Source of the DNA: Mesorhizobium sp. CA14
GTDB lineage: Bacteria > Pseudomonadota > Alphaproteobacteria > Rhizobiales > Rhizobiaceae
Assembly: GCF_020165195.1 (NCBI RefSeq)
Contig: NZ_JAIUHR010000011.1
Coordinates: 62,001 to 126,000 of the forward strand
DNA length: 64,000 nucleotides
Reading direction: 5' to 3'
Part shown: positions 27,654 through 36,490 of the stretch, piece by piece
How the letters are laid out: each line of letters begins with the position of its first letter
Position numbering within the stretch: position 1 is the first letter of the stretch
Made by a program: the position numbers and the translations under genes
The notes under the pieces: model-generated
The model's database searches: none
What the model saw: the letters and a program-made list of their open reading frames with translations, nothing else
What the model was told of the DNA's origin: nothing

Positions 27654-29120
27654 ATGGTCAAGACGCCGAAGATGCGACATTCGAAGACCCGGCGCGAGCC
27701 GGTGACCATCGAACTCGAGCCCGGCGCCGTCTCGCGAATCACCGACGAGGATGCCGCCAAGGCCGAGGCCAAGGCAGCGCAAACCGACGAGGCAAAGGCG
27801 GAAGAGGCGGCCGCCGCTTCGCAGCCGGAGGCGCCGGAAGAGCCGATCCATGCCGAACAGGCCGATATCGAGCCTTGGGAGCACAGCGACGTTGCCCAGG
27901 CAGCGGCCGATAAGCCCGATGCCGGCAAGGACGAGCCTGAGGCGCCATATCCCGGCGGTTCCGACGCGCCGAAGAGCCAGCCCAAGGGCTTCGATTACAA
28001 TTTCGAGGACGCATCCGCGCCTGGCCCCGGCGCTTCGGCATCGAAGGCAAGCGAGACACGAAGTGAGACACGGGACGAGGATCGCGTGCCGCAGCCATCA
28101 CGCAGAACCGGCGTCAACGCCATCGCTGCGGGCGTCGTCGGCGGCGTGATCGCGCTTGCCGGCGCCGGCCTGCTGCAAGCGGTCGGCTTGGTCGGCTCGT
28201 CGGGATCGGGCGGCGGGTCGCTCGATAGCGTCAACGGCGAGATCGCTTCGCTGAAAAGCGAAATCGCGGCGCTGAAGGAAAGCGGCGGCACCTCGGCCAA
28301 GGTCGACGGCCTGTCCTCGGCGCTCGAGCAGGTCAAGGCCGATGTGGCGGCGCTGAAATCCTCGGCCGGCCAGGGCGGCGACGGTGCCGCGCTCAAGGCG
28401 CTCGGCGACAAGGTCGGCCAGATCGAGACAACCGTCGCCGAGCTGCAGAAGGGCAATGCGGCGCCCGTCAATCTCGGTCCGCTCAACGAGAAGATCGCCG
28501 GGCTCGACGCGCTGGTGAAATCGACCGGCGACGCGGCCAAGGCCGCGGACGGCCGTGTGGCTGCGCTGGAGCAGTCCGTGTCGCAGCTTTCCGGCAAGGT
28601 CGAGGCGCAGGCCTCGCAACCCAAGATCGCGCTGGCGATCGCCGCCTCGGCGCTGAAGTCGGCGCTCGATCGCGGCGCGCCCTTCGCGACCGAGCTCGAC
28701 ACCTTCGCGGCGATCGCGCCCGACGCGCCCGAGCTCGCGGCGCTGCGCTCCTATGCCGAAAAGGGCGTGCCGACCCGCGCCACCATTGCTGCGGAGGCCG
28801 ATGCCGCCGCCAACGCCATGGTCGAGGCGGCAAAGCCGCTCGATCAGAATGCCGGCTTCTTCCAGAGCCTGGTGTCGAGCGCTGAATCGCTGGTCAAGGT
28901 GCGGCCGGTCGGCGCCGTCGAGGGCAAGGGGGTGCCGGAAACCGTGGCTCGCATGGAAGTGGCGGTCAACCAGGGCGACTACGCCAAGGCGCTCGGCGAA
29001 TATGACACGCTGCCGGACGCGGCAAAGGCAGCCGGCGCCGACTTTGCCGGCAAACTGAAGGCGCGGCTCGAGGTCGAAAAGCAGCTCGAAGCGCTGATTG
29101 CCGGCGCGACGAAGGCTTAA
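27654..29120 (+). CDS. Mitofilin/Mic60-like inner membrane protein
   Basis: A 488-residue protein: an acidic, Ala/Glu/Lys-rich N-terminal half, one membrane helix at about 155-175 (NAIAAGVVGGVIALAGAGLLQAVGLVG), a coiled-coil stretch (about 190-320) and a C-terminal mitofilin-type domain (LALAIAASALKSALDRGAPFATELDTF; VARMEVAVNQGDYAKALGEYDTLP). Alphaproteobacterial Mic60 homologues are known to lie next to hemY, and one sits here. Proposed role is membrane curvature. The start at 27654 has GGAG upstream; the earlier ATG at 27597 is unlikely. It lies 9 bases before hemY. Confidence 0.88.
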   Translation: MVKTPKMRHSKTRREPVTIELEPGAVSRITDEDAAKAEAKAAQTDEAKAEEAAAASQPEAPEEPIHAEQADIEPWEHSDVAQAAADKPDAGKDEPEAPYPGGSDAPKSQPKGFDYNFEDASAPGPGASASKASETRSETRDEDRVPQPSRRTGVNAIAAGVVGGVIALAGAGLLQAVGLVGSSGSGGGSLDSVNGEIASLKSEIAALKESGGTSAKVDGLSSALEQVKADVAALKSSAGQGGDGAALKALGDKVGQIETTVAELQKGNAAPVNLGPLNEKIAGLDALVKSTGDAAKAADGRVAALEQSVSQLSGKVEAQASQPKIALAIAASALKSALDRGAPFATELDTFAAIAPDAPELAALRSYAEKGVPTRATIAAEADAAANAMVEAAKPLDQNAGFFQSLVSSAESLVKVRPVGAVEGKGVPETVARMEVAVNQGDYAKALGEYDTLPDAAKAAGADFAGKLKARLEVEKQLEALIAGATKA

Positions 29121-29129
29121 GGAGACAAG

Positions 29130-30707
29130 ATGATCCGCCTCCTCGTCTTCCTCGCCGTCGTCTTCGCGCTCGGGCTCGGCTTTGCCTGGCTGGCCGACCG
29201 TCCGGGCGAGATGATCGTCACCTTCAACGGCTACCAGTACCAGGTCACGCTGATGGTGGCGGCGGTTGCGATCGTCGCCGTGGTCGCCGCGGTGATGATC
29301 GGCTGGTGGCTGATCAAGTCGCTGTGGAACAGCCCCTATACGATCTCGCGCTATTTCCGCGTGCGCCGCCGCGACCGCGGCTATCAGGCGCTGTCGACCG
29401 GCATGATCGCCGCCGGCGCCGGCGACGGCGCGCTGGCGCGCAAGAAGACCAAGGAGGCGGCGAAGCTGATCAGCTCCGACCAGGAGCCGCTGATCAACTT
29501 GCTCGACGCGCAGGCCTCGCTGCTCGAAGGCGATCATGAGGGTGCGCGCGAGAAATTCGAGCGCATGCTCGACGATCCCGAGATGCGGCTGCTCGGGCTG
29601 CGCGGGCTCTATCTGGAGGCCGAGCGCCTCGGCGACCGCAATGCCGCGCGCCACTATGCCGGCCGCGCCGCGGCGGTGGCGCCGCAGCTTGCCTGGGCGG
29701 CGGAATCGACGCTGGAGGAACTCACCGAACGCGGTGACTGGGACGGCGCGCTGAAGCTGGTCGAGGCGCAGAAATCGACCAGGCAGATCGAGCGTGACGT
29801 CGCCAACCGCCGCCGCGCTGTGCTGCTCACCGCCAAGGCGCAGGCGCTGGTCGACAGCGACCCGAACGCGGCCCGTACCGCGGCGCTCGAGGCCAACAAG
29901 CTGGCGCCGGATTTCGCGCCGGCCGCGGTGATCGCCGCCGATCTGGTTATCCGGCAAAACGACGTGCGCAAGGGGTCCAAGATCCTGGAGGCCGCCTGGA
30001 AAGCCGAGCCACATCCCGACATCGCCGAGCTCTATACCCATGCCAGGCCGGGAGACGCCGTCCTCGACCGCCTCAACCGGGCGAAGAAGCTGCAGGAATT
30101 GAAGAAGAACCATGCCGAGTCGGCGATGGCCGTGGCGCGCGCGGCGCTCGACGCGCAGGATTTCGCCACCGCGCGGCGCGAGGCGGAGGCCGCGATTCGC
30201 ATGGATCGCCGAGAGGGCGCCTATCTTCTGCTTGCCGATATCGAAGAGGCCGAGACCGGCGACCAGGGCAAGGTGCGGCAACTGCTGTCCAAGGCCGTGC
30301 GCGCGCCGCGCGATCCGGCCTGGGTGGCGGACGGTGTCATCTCCGAGCGCTGGGCGCCGGTCTCGCCGGTCACCGGCAAGCTCGACGCCTTCACCTGGCG
30401 TGCGCCGATGGAACGTCTTGGCCAGCTGATCGACAGCGACGCGGATATCGGCGTGCCGGCGATCACCGCTGCGCCGCCTGTCCAGCCTGTCGCCGAGAAG
30501 GCGATCGACATCGTCGCCGATGCTCCGGCCGAGAAGCCGGCGCCGGTGCCGTCAAACGGAGGCGAGAAGCAAGCGCCCGTTGCGGAAGCCGTCAGCGAGG
30601 CCGAAATCGGTGAGCCCGGTTCGGAGCTGCCGCCTCTGCCGGATGACCCTGGCGTCACGCCGGAAGAAGAAGCGGAAAAATCGCAGCGCCGCTTTCGTTT
30701 GTTCTGA
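29130..30707 (+). CDS. hemY: HemY-like heme biosynthesis-associated TPR protein
   Basis: A 525-residue inner-membrane protein with two N-terminal helices (about 2-22 and 40-66) followed by a HemY_N domain and TPR-like helical repeats. SPYTISRYFRVRRRDRGYQALSTGMIAAGAGDGALARKKTKEAAKL and the later PEMRLLGLRGLYLEAERLGD are family signatures. This is not protoporphyrinogen oxidase HemY of Bacillus. The C-terminal 100 residues are Pro/Ala/Glu-rich and disordered. Its role in heme assembly is inferred from genetics of the group. Confidence 0.9.
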   Translation: MIRLLVFLAVVFALGLGFAWLADRPGEMIVTFNGYQYQVTLMVAAVAIVAVVAAVMIGWWLIKSLWNSPYTISRYFRVRRRDRGYQALSTGMIAAGAGDGALARKKTKEAAKLISSDQEPLINLLDAQASLLEGDHEGAREKFERMLDDPEMRLLGLRGLYLEAERLGDRNAARHYAGRAAAVAPQLAWAAESTLEELTERGDWDGALKLVEAQKSTRQIERDVANRRRAVLLTAKAQALVDSDPNAARTAALEANKLAPDFAPAAVIAADLVIRQNDVRKGSKILEAAWKAEPHPDIAELYTHARPGDAVLDRLNRAKKLQELKKNHAESAMAVARAALDAQDFATARREAEAAIRMDRREGAYLLLADIEEAETGDQGKVRQLLSKAVRAPRDPAWVADGVISERWAPVSPVTGKLDAFTWRAPMERLGQLIDSDADIGVPAITAAPPVQPVAEKAIDIVADAPAEKPAPVPSNGGEKQAPVAEAVSEAEIGEPGSELPPLPDDPGVTPEEEAEKSQRRFRLF

Positions 30708-30752
30708 GGCTGTGTTCTGGGACCGGGTTTGGTGGGCAGGGAAAAAACATCG

Positions 30753-31232
30753 ATGTTCGAGCGCGTATTGTCCTTCCTGAGGGATCTGCCGGCTGGGCGC
30801 GAGGCCAAGCCGAGCGCCGACGATCCGCGCGTCGCGGCTTCGGCGCTGCTCTATCATGTGATGAACGCCGACGGCGTGCGCCAGGACGTCGAGTGGGAAC
30901 GGTTCAAGCAGATCCTGGCCGAGACCTATTCGGTGAGCGGCGAGGAGCTCGATGCGCTGGCGGCGGCCGGCGAGCGCGCCGACAATGAGGCGATCGACCT
31001 CTACGCCTTCACCAGCGTCTTGAAGCGCCACCTCGACCCCGAGGCGCGCAAGGCCTTCATCGGCCTGATGTGGGAAATCGTCTATGCCGATGGCGAGCTT
31101 GACGAGCTCGAGGACAATACCGTCTGGCGGGTCGCCGAGCTCATCGGCGTCGAGCGTCGCGACCGCATCGAGGCGCGCCGCAAGGCGGCGGCCGCGGTGC
31201 CCGGAGCGCGGGGCACGTCGAGCGACGAATAA
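30753..31232 (+). CDS. TerB-family cytoplasmic protein
   Basis: A 159-residue all-helical protein with TerB-type features: ASALLYHVMNADGVRQDVEWERFKQILAETY and the repeated acidic turn in FIGLMWEIVYADGELDELEDNTVWRVAELIGV. The second half matches the usual metal-binding or partner-binding turn of the family. The start at 30753 is favoured over 30729. It lies 45 bases after hemY and may be in the same transcript. Function unknown despite the tellurite-resistance name. Confidence 0.85.
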   Translation: MFERVLSFLRDLPAGREAKPSADDPRVAASALLYHVMNADGVRQDVEWERFKQILAETYSVSGEELDALAAAGERADNEAIDLYAFTSVLKRHLDPEARKAFIGLMWEIVYADGELDELEDNTVWRVAELIGVERRDRIEARRKAAAAVPGARGTSSDE

Positions 31233-31250
31233 CAGGATCCTTCGCCTTCC

Positions 31251-31967
31251 ATGCCACCCAGACCGAGGCCGAGACCAAAAATCCTGATCGTGCTGCATCA
31301 GGAGACTTCGAGCCCCGGCCGCGTCGGCCACATGCTCCTGGAAGAAGGCTTCGACCTCGACATCCGCCGGCCGCCCTTGGGTGACGAATTGCCCTGCACG
31401 CTGGACGGTCATGCCGGCGCGGTTATCTTCGGCGGGCCGATGAGCGCCAATGACGAGGACGAGTTCGTTCGCCGCGAAACCGACTGGCTGGAAATCCCGC
31501 TCAAGGAGAACCGGCCGTTCCTCGGCATCTGCCTCGGGGCGCAGATGCTCGCCAACCATCTCGGCGGCAAGGTCGAGGGCCACGGCGAAGGCCTGGTCGA
31601 GATCGGCTGGTATCCGCTGAAGGCGACCGAGGCCGGCAAGAAACTGCTGCACTGGCCGGAGATGGTCTACCAGTTTCATCGCGAGGGCTTTTCGCTGCCG
31701 AAGGAAGCGACGCTGCTGGCGACCGCGGAAACCTATCCCAATCAGGCCTTCCGCTATGGCGACAATGCCTGGGGCATCCAGTTCCATGGCGAGCTGACAA
31801 GGATGATGATGCAGCGCTGGGTGGTGCGCGGCGCGCATCGCTTCGAGCTGCCCGGCGCGCAGCCCGGCCGCGACCATCTCGGCGGCCGGCTGATCTGGGA
31901 CATGCACCTCAAACGCTGGCTGGGCGAGTTTTTGGGGCTGATTTTTGGCAGGCCGGCTGTGGGGTAG
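31251..31967 (+). CDS. Class I glutamine amidotransferase family protein
   Basis: A 238-residue GATase1 domain protein of the GMP-synthase-like type. The nucleophile elbow is FLGICLGAQMLANHLGG (catalytic Cys) and the His-Glu pair lies in WGIQFHGELT. There is no synthetase domain, so the acceptor partner is unknown; such stand-alone GATases include gamma-glutamyl hydrolase-like enzymes. It starts 18 bases after the TerB gene. Confidence 0.88.
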   Translation: MPPRPRPRPKILIVLHQETSSPGRVGHMLLEEGFDLDIRRPPLGDELPCTLDGHAGAVIFGGPMSANDEDEFVRRETDWLEIPLKENRPFLGICLGAQMLANHLGGKVEGHGEGLVEIGWYPLKATEAGKKLLHWPEMVYQFHREGFSLPKEATLLATAETYPNQAFRYGDNAWGIQFHGELTRMMMQRWVVRGAHRFELPGAQPGRDHLGGRLIWDMHLKRWLGEFLGLIFGRPAVG

Positions 31968-32107
31968 GGCGAAAGGCCAATAGCCCGAGACGGAACTTAA
32001 GCCAAAGACGACTTCGCAATCGGCGCTGTGCACGGGCAGTCTCGCCGGTATCGACGAGCCGCGAATCTGTGCTAAGGCGCCGCCCAATCAATCAAAGGGA
32101 CGACACC

Positions 32108-32338
32108 GTGAGCGAACTGACCTTGGCCGAGGCGACCGAAAATATCTATGCTTCACTCCGAGCCGACAATGCCGACCTCGATGCGCATATCGCGGCACTC
32201 AAGGCGGCGCTGGCGCGGGAGGGAAAGAAACAGGCGGTGTTCGATCCGGCCAAGCTGGCGCAGAGCAACCGCGCCGGCCGCAAGTTGATGCAGGCCTATT
32301 TTCGGCAGCGCGGCGTTAGTGTCAGCTTTTCGGAGTAA
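32108..32338 (+). CDS. Small conserved-looking hypothetical protein
   Basis: A 76-residue cytoplasmic protein with a GTG start at 32108 preceded by AAAGGGACGACACC. The N-terminal half is an acidic helix (LAEATENIYASLRADNADLDAHIAALKAAL), and the C-terminal half is basic with SNRAGRKLMQAYFRQRGVSVSF. It resembles small proteins seen across Rhizobiales, but I cannot name a family. No partner is obvious. Confidence 0.65.
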   Translation: MSELTLAEATENIYASLRADNADLDAHIAALKAALAREGKKQAVFDPAKLAQSNRAGRKLMQAYFRQRGVSVSFSE

Positions 32339-32424
32339 ATCTGCTCGCGACCCTGTCTCCCTGGTCGACGGCGCAGCCCGATCGCCCCGAGCGTCAGAAT
32401 CCGGCGGCTTAGATCAGAACGCGA

Positions 32425-33663
32425 TCAATTCCGGCTGTTGAGATGCCGCACTTGCCGCAGCGCCGGGAACAGATAAGCCCACAGGCCGGCGACCGCGATG
32501 GCGCCGATGCCGCCGATCACCACTGCGGGAACCGTGCCGATCAGCGCCGCCATGGTGCCGGCGCGGAATTCGCCGACCTCGTTCGAGGCGCCGACGAAGA
32601 CCTGGTTGACGGCGTTGACGCGGCCGCGCACCTCGTCCGGCGTCCAGAGCTGGATCAGCGTCTCGCGGATATAGACGCTGAACATGTCGGTGGCGCCGAG
32701 CAGGGCAAGTGCCGCGATCGACAGCCAGGTGATGGTCGAGACGCCGAACAGCACCGTGAAGGCGCCGAACAGGGCAACGAAGCCCAGCATGATCTTGCCG
32801 GCATGGTCGCGGATCGGATGGCCGGCAAGCCAGACGGCGACGCAGATGGCGCCGATGCCGGGCGCCGAGCGCAGCAGGCCAAGTCCCCAGGGGCCGAGCT
32901 CGAGGATGTCGCGCGCATAGACCGGCAGCAGCGCCGAGGCGCCCGACAGGAGCACGGCGAACAGGTCGAGCGAGATCGCGCCGAGCACGATCTTCTCGTC
33001 CCAGATGTAGCCGAAGCCGGCAAACAGCGTCTGCATCGTCGGCTTGTCGGTGGCCGTCTGCTGGGCGGGCTTCGGGATGGTGAAGATGAGCAGCCCGGCA
33101 GCGAGCATCAGGACGGCGGCGGTGGCGTAAGCGACTTCCGCCGACACGCCGTAGAGCAGGCCGCCGGCGACCGGGCCGACGATGGTCGCCGTCTGCCAGG
33201 CCGACGAGTTCCAGGCTATCGCGTTGGCGAAATCTTCCTGCGGCACCAGATTGGCGAACAAAGAGGACGAGGCCGGGCCGTAGAAGGCGCGGGCTATGCC
33301 GAACATGACCAGCACGAGGAAGATCGGCAGAGGGCTGGTCAGGCCGCGCAGCGTCAGAAGCAGCAGAGCCAAGGCGCAGCCGGCCTCGACCAGGGTCGCC
33401 AGCGTCATGATCAGCCGGCGGCCGAAGCGGTCGGCGACGACGCCGGTGACCAGAACCAGGAGAAGCGAGGGCAGGAACTGGACGATGCCGACAATGCCGA
33501 GGTCGAACGGATCGCGGGTCAGGTCATAGACCTGCCAGCCGACAGCGACCGAGACGATCATGGTGGCGAATGTCGTGAGGAAGCGCGCCGTCCAGTAGCT
33601 GAGGAACGGGCGATGCCGGAACGCGGCGTAGCGCTGGTCTGGTGACGTTGTTTCGACGGTCAT
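32425..33663 (-). CDS. MFS transporter (MFS_3/EntS-like)
   Basis: A 412-residue major facilitator with about twelve helices. The opening FAAFRHRPFLSYWTARFLTTFATMIVSVAVGWQVY-type segment and the loop-2/3 motif VTGVVADRFGRRLIM place it with the MFS_3 group that includes enterobactin exporter EntS. Substrate cannot be predicted; siderophore or drug export is possible. It is a single gene between convergent and same-strand neighbours, with a 160-base upstream gap. Confidence 0.88.
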   Translation of the reverse strand: MTVETTSPDQRYAAFRHRPFLSYWTARFLTTFATMIVSVAVGWQVYDLTRDPFDLGIVGIVQFLPSLLLVLVTGVVADRFGRRLIMTLATLVEAGCALALLLLTLRGLTSPLPIFLVLVMFGIARAFYGPASSSLFANLVPQEDFANAIAWNSSAWQTATIVGPVAGGLLYGVSAEVAYATAAVLMLAAGLLIFTIPKPAQQTATDKPTMQTLFAGFGYIWDEKIVLGAISLDLFAVLLSGASALLPVYARDILELGPWGLGLLRSAPGIGAICVAVWLAGHPIRDHAGKIMLGFVALFGAFTVLFGVSTITWLSIAALALLGATDMFSVYIRETLIQLWTPDEVRGRVNAVNQVFVGASNEVGEFRAGTMAALIGTVPAVVIGGIGAIAVAGLWAYLFPALRQVRHLNSRN

Positions 33664-33821
33664 GATTCAAGGGCCCCTTTTTGACAATGGCCGGCGGGGC
33701 ACTTCCACGGTGGGCGCTGGTCCGGCCGCAACCCTTTAGCCCAGTTCGCCATGCCATGCGCGCAAAAAAATCCGCGCCAGATGTAAGAAAATCGAAATTC
33801 TCTGCTCTGGTGAGGGGGCGT

Positions 33822-34922
33822 TCAGCCTCTCAATGCGGCCGAGATGGCCGCCAACCCGCCGCGCAACTCCGCTTCCGTCGGCCAGCCGAAACCGAGGCGG
33901 AAGAAGCGTTTCGGCATCTCGAACCAGTGGCCGGGACCGACATAGGTGCCGTGCTGCTCCAGCAGCCTCGTGTAGAATTTGTCGAGGTCGAAGCCGGCAT
34001 CGACGTTGAGCCGCGGAAAGCCGACGACGCCGCCTTGCGGCCGCACCCAGTCGACCAGCTTCTCGCCGTCGATCCAGTCCTGCACGATGTCGCGCCGCCT
34101 GGCCATTTCGGGGAGTAGCGAGGCGAGGAAGGCATCACGGCGTTCGAGCGTGGAGCGGGCGATCGCCTCATCGATGACGCTGCCGCAGATGCCGATCTGC
34201 TCCTTGGCGGCGAGGAAAGTTTCCTGCAGTTGCGGATCGCGGATCACCAGCCAGCCGATGCGGATGCCCGGAATGCCGAAGGCCTTGGACAGCGAGCAGA
34301 CGCTGATAGCGGCGGGGCTGAGCGAGGCCGCCGACGGCAACCGGGCGCCATAGGAGAGGTCGCGATAGGTCTCGTCGACCAGCAGGCGGCATTTGCGGCT
34401 CTCTGCAAGCGCGACCAGCGCGTCGAGGTCGGCGCGTGTCATCATCGTGCCGGTCGGGTTGTGCGGGCAGGTGACGCTGATCAGCTTGCTGTTCGGCCGC
34501 AGCTCTGCCTTCACACGATCGATGTCGACGGCAAAGCTCTGGTCGAAATCGAGATCAACATAGGAGATGGCGCAGCCGATCGCCTTCGGCGTCTCGATGT
34601 TGGTGGCGTAGTTCGGCCGCACGACCACGAGATGGTCGCTGGCCGACAGCAGCGCGGTGGCGATGATGAACAGCGCGCCGGCCGCGCCGGCGGTCACCAG
34701 CACATCGCCAGGAGAAAGGCCCTTGTCCTGCGCGGCGATCAGCGCCCGCAAGTCCTTGTCGCCGCGATGCTCGCCATAGAACAAGGTGAGGTCCGGCAGC
34801 GCGAGACCGATGTCGGAGAGTTTCTGGTCGGCGATCGAGCTTTCGGAGAGATTGTAGCGGATGCGGCCGTAGCCATATTCCTCCGGCGCTTCCTTCTCGA
34901 TCACCATCCTGGCGTAGTTCAT
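33822..34922 (-). CDS. Pyridoxal-phosphate aminotransferase class I/II
   Basis: A 366-residue fold-type I aminotransferase. The PLP-binding Lys lies in VCSLSKAFGIPGIRIGW; TCPHNPTGTMMT and LLVDETYRDLSYG are the usual Asn and Asp/Tyr cofactor contacts. It resembles the histidinol-phosphate or capreomycidine-like aminotransferase group rather than AspC. The start at 34922 is chosen because the frame upstream runs into a degenerate repeat. Substrate unknown. Confidence 0.88.
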   Translation of the reverse strand: MNYARMVIEKEAPEEYGYGRIRYNLSESSIADQKLSDIGLALPDLTLFYGEHRGDKDLRALIAAQDKGLSPGDVLVTAGAAGALFIIATALLSASDHLVVVRPNYATNIETPKAIGCAISYVDLDFDQSFAVDIDRVKAELRPNSKLISVTCPHNPTGTMMTRADLDALVALAESRKCRLLVDETYRDLSYGARLPSAASLSPAAISVCSLSKAFGIPGIRIGWLVIRDPQLQETFLAAKEQIGICGSVIDEAIARSTLERRDAFLASLLPEMARRRDIVQDWIDGEKLVDWVRPQGGVVGFPRLNVDAGFDLDKFYTRLLEQHGTYVGPGHWFEMPKRFFRLGFGWPTEAELRGGLAAISAALRG

Positions 34923-34947
34923 GGCCGTCCCCAGTGGAGCGTCTTGC

Positions 34948-35015
34948 CGTCTCGCGGAAAGGCTACGGCGAAGCGACGAGCCTAGCCGCTTCACGCTTTT
35001 CCGGGAATTGCTCTG
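34948..35015. repeat. Degenerate family C repeat, copy 3
   Basis: It retains GGAAAGGCTACGGCGAAGC and CGCTTTTCCGGGAATTGCTC but has lost the left CAATTCC end. It lies 25 bases upstream of the aminotransferase start. Confidence 0.75.
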
Positions 35016-35033
35016 GTGGCGATATCCAAGCCA

Positions 35034-35075
35034 TAAAAGCAGGAAGCCTGCCAAGGCGGATTCCTCGGCAGGCTT
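35034..35075 (-). terminator. Rho-independent terminator of mucR
   Basis: Read on the minus strand, AAGCCTGCC and GGCAGGCTT form a 9-bp stem with a 14-base loop, followed by CCTGCTTTT. It lies about 30 bases after the mucR stop. Confidence 0.6.
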
Positions 35076-35104
35076 GCTTAAACCATTGGTGCAGGCGCGT
35101 TATT

Positions 35105-35566
35105 TCAGGCCGTCGCCTTGGCCTTCCTGCCCCTGGCAGGCTTCACCGGTTCCGGTTCGGCCTTGCGGCCGAGGCCGATCGACTTGGCGAGCTGCGAGCG
35201 CGAGGCCGCATAGTTGGGAGCGACCATCGGATAGTCCACCGGCAAGCCCCATTTGGTGCGGTAGGCTTCGGGCGTCAGGCCGAAATGCACGCCGATATGG
35301 CGCTTCAGCGATTTGAACTTCTTCCCGTCCTCGAGACAGATGATGTAATCCGGCGTCACCGAGCGCCTGGGATTAACGGCGGGGACGGGCGGGGGTGCTG
35401 CGGGTTCCGCCGGCTGGCTGATCCCGCCGATCGATGAGGCGACGCTGGCGATCAGTCCGCCCAGGTCCGAAGCGGGCAGGCGGTTTTTCGCGACATAGGC
35501 CGATACGATGTGAGCGGTGAGCTCGAGCAGGTCGACTTCCTTGGCTGTGCTGGTGTCCTCGTCCAC
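35105..35566 (-). CDS. mucR: MucR/Ros-family zinc-finger regulator
   Basis: A 153-residue global transcription regulator. N-terminal TSTAKEVDLLELTAHIVSAYVAKNRLP mediates oligomerisation. The DNA-binding domain is ICLEDGKKFKSLKRHIGVHFGLTPEAYRTKWGLP, then VDYPMVAPNYAASRSQLAKSIGLGRK. The second zinc Cys of Ros is Asp here (Cys-Asp-His-His), as known for several Mesorhizobium homologues. The start is GTG at 35566, 5 bases after GGAGGG; ATG at 35590 lacks a site. The AT-rich upstream region suits autoregulation. Confidence 0.92.
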   Translation of the reverse strand: MDEDTSTAKEVDLLELTAHIVSAYVAKNRLPASDLGGLIASVASSIGGISQPAEPAAPPPVPAVNPRRSVTPDYIICLEDGKKFKSLKRHIGVHFGLTPEAYRTKWGLPVDYPMVAPNYAASRSQLAKSIGLGRKAEPEPVKPARGRKAKATA

Positions 35567-35571
35567 GTAGT

Positions 35572-35577
35572 CCCTCC
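35572..35577 (-). promoter_or_regulatory. Ribosome binding site deciding the mucR GTG start
   Basis: GGAGGG on the minus strand, 5 bases before GTG at 35566. It makes this start likelier than the in-frame ATG at 35590 or 35665. Confidence 0.65.
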
Positions 35578-35768
35578 ATTTCTGCCGCATGGCCGCGGAA
35601 CCGATCCGGTTTCGCGGTAATATCAAAGCGCTGCGAGCGTTGTTGGCGAATTCGGAATGCCGCAAGGGCCGCAGGCCGGCGAATTCCTAGTCGGCAAATC
35701 TGCGCAACGCAACGTTTTGTCGCGTCAATACACGCTGTTTTGAACAATAATACTGGAATGTAACAATA

Positions 35769-36473
35769 TCAGACGATCAGCGCCTTGTCGCGCCATAGAC
35801 GAAATCCACCCTCGAAAGCGCGAGTGTTGTCGCCGCGCCGGGATTTTTCAGGCAATTCATCGAGCTTGTCGACATTGCCGCCGCCGATCACGACATAATC
35901 CGGCTGCAAGGCGGCGCGGAGCCTGTCGACGACGTCGAAAACGTATTTGCGCCACTTCTTCTTCCCGTGCTTCACCAGGCCTCGTTCGCCGACGTAATCC
36001 TCGAAAGTCGCCCCCTTTTTGTAGGGCAGATGAGCAAGTTCCATGGGCTGGCCGACATTCTTGATGATCATGGCGGCGCCCAGGCCGGTGCCCAGGCCGA
36101 GGAACAGCATGCGGCCGCCGTCATAGCTGCCGATCGCCTGCATCAGCGCGTCGTTGACGAGCTTCACCGGCTTGCCGAAAGCGGCGGTGAAATCATAGCC
36201 GTTCCAGCCCTTGCCGAGATTGAAGGGATCGAGCGAGGGCTTGTTGTCGCGCACCGGGCCAGGATAGCCCATCGAGATGACGTCGTAGTCCAGGCCCTCG
36301 GCCAGTTTCTTGACCGACGAGACGACCTGGTCCGGGGTCAGGCCCGGTCCGGACGCGGCGCGGCGCATCTCGCCGCCGGCGCTGGTGAGGATCTTCACAT
36401 GCGAGCCGCCGACATCGACGGTGAGCACGATCGGATCGCCGCTCGCCGCGGCTTTCTTTGCTGCCTTCGCCAT
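35769..36473 (-). CDS. ROK-family polyphosphate glucokinase-like protein
   Basis: A 234-residue ROK kinase. The N-terminal phosphate loop is LTVDVGGSHVKILTS, the substrate side has GYPGPVRDNKPSLDPFNLGKGW, and the second phosphate motif is FLGLGTGLGAAMIIK. Its short length and DPFNLGKGW-type block resemble polyphosphate- or ATP-dependent glucokinases (PPGK). It lies 17 bases after zwf on the same strand, which fits glucose phosphorylation feeding the pentose phosphate route. Confidence 0.85.
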   Translation of the reverse strand: MAKAAKKAAASGDPIVLTVDVGGSHVKILTSAGGEMRRAASGPGLTPDQVVSSVKKLAEGLDYDVISMGYPGPVRDNKPSLDPFNLGKGWNGYDFTAAFGKPVKLVNDALMQAIGSYDGGRMLFLGLGTGLGAAMIIKNVGQPMELAHLPYKKGATFEDYVGERGLVKHGKKKWRKYVFDVVDRLRAALQPDYVVIGGGNVDKLDELPEKSRRGDNTRAFEGGFRLWRDKALIV

Positions 36474-36490
36474 TCCGTCCTCCCCGGAAG

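Noticed and set aside
28098..30281. Long minus-strand frame opposite mitofilin and hemY
   Set aside because: Same shadow effect; the plus-strand proteins have clear family motifs.
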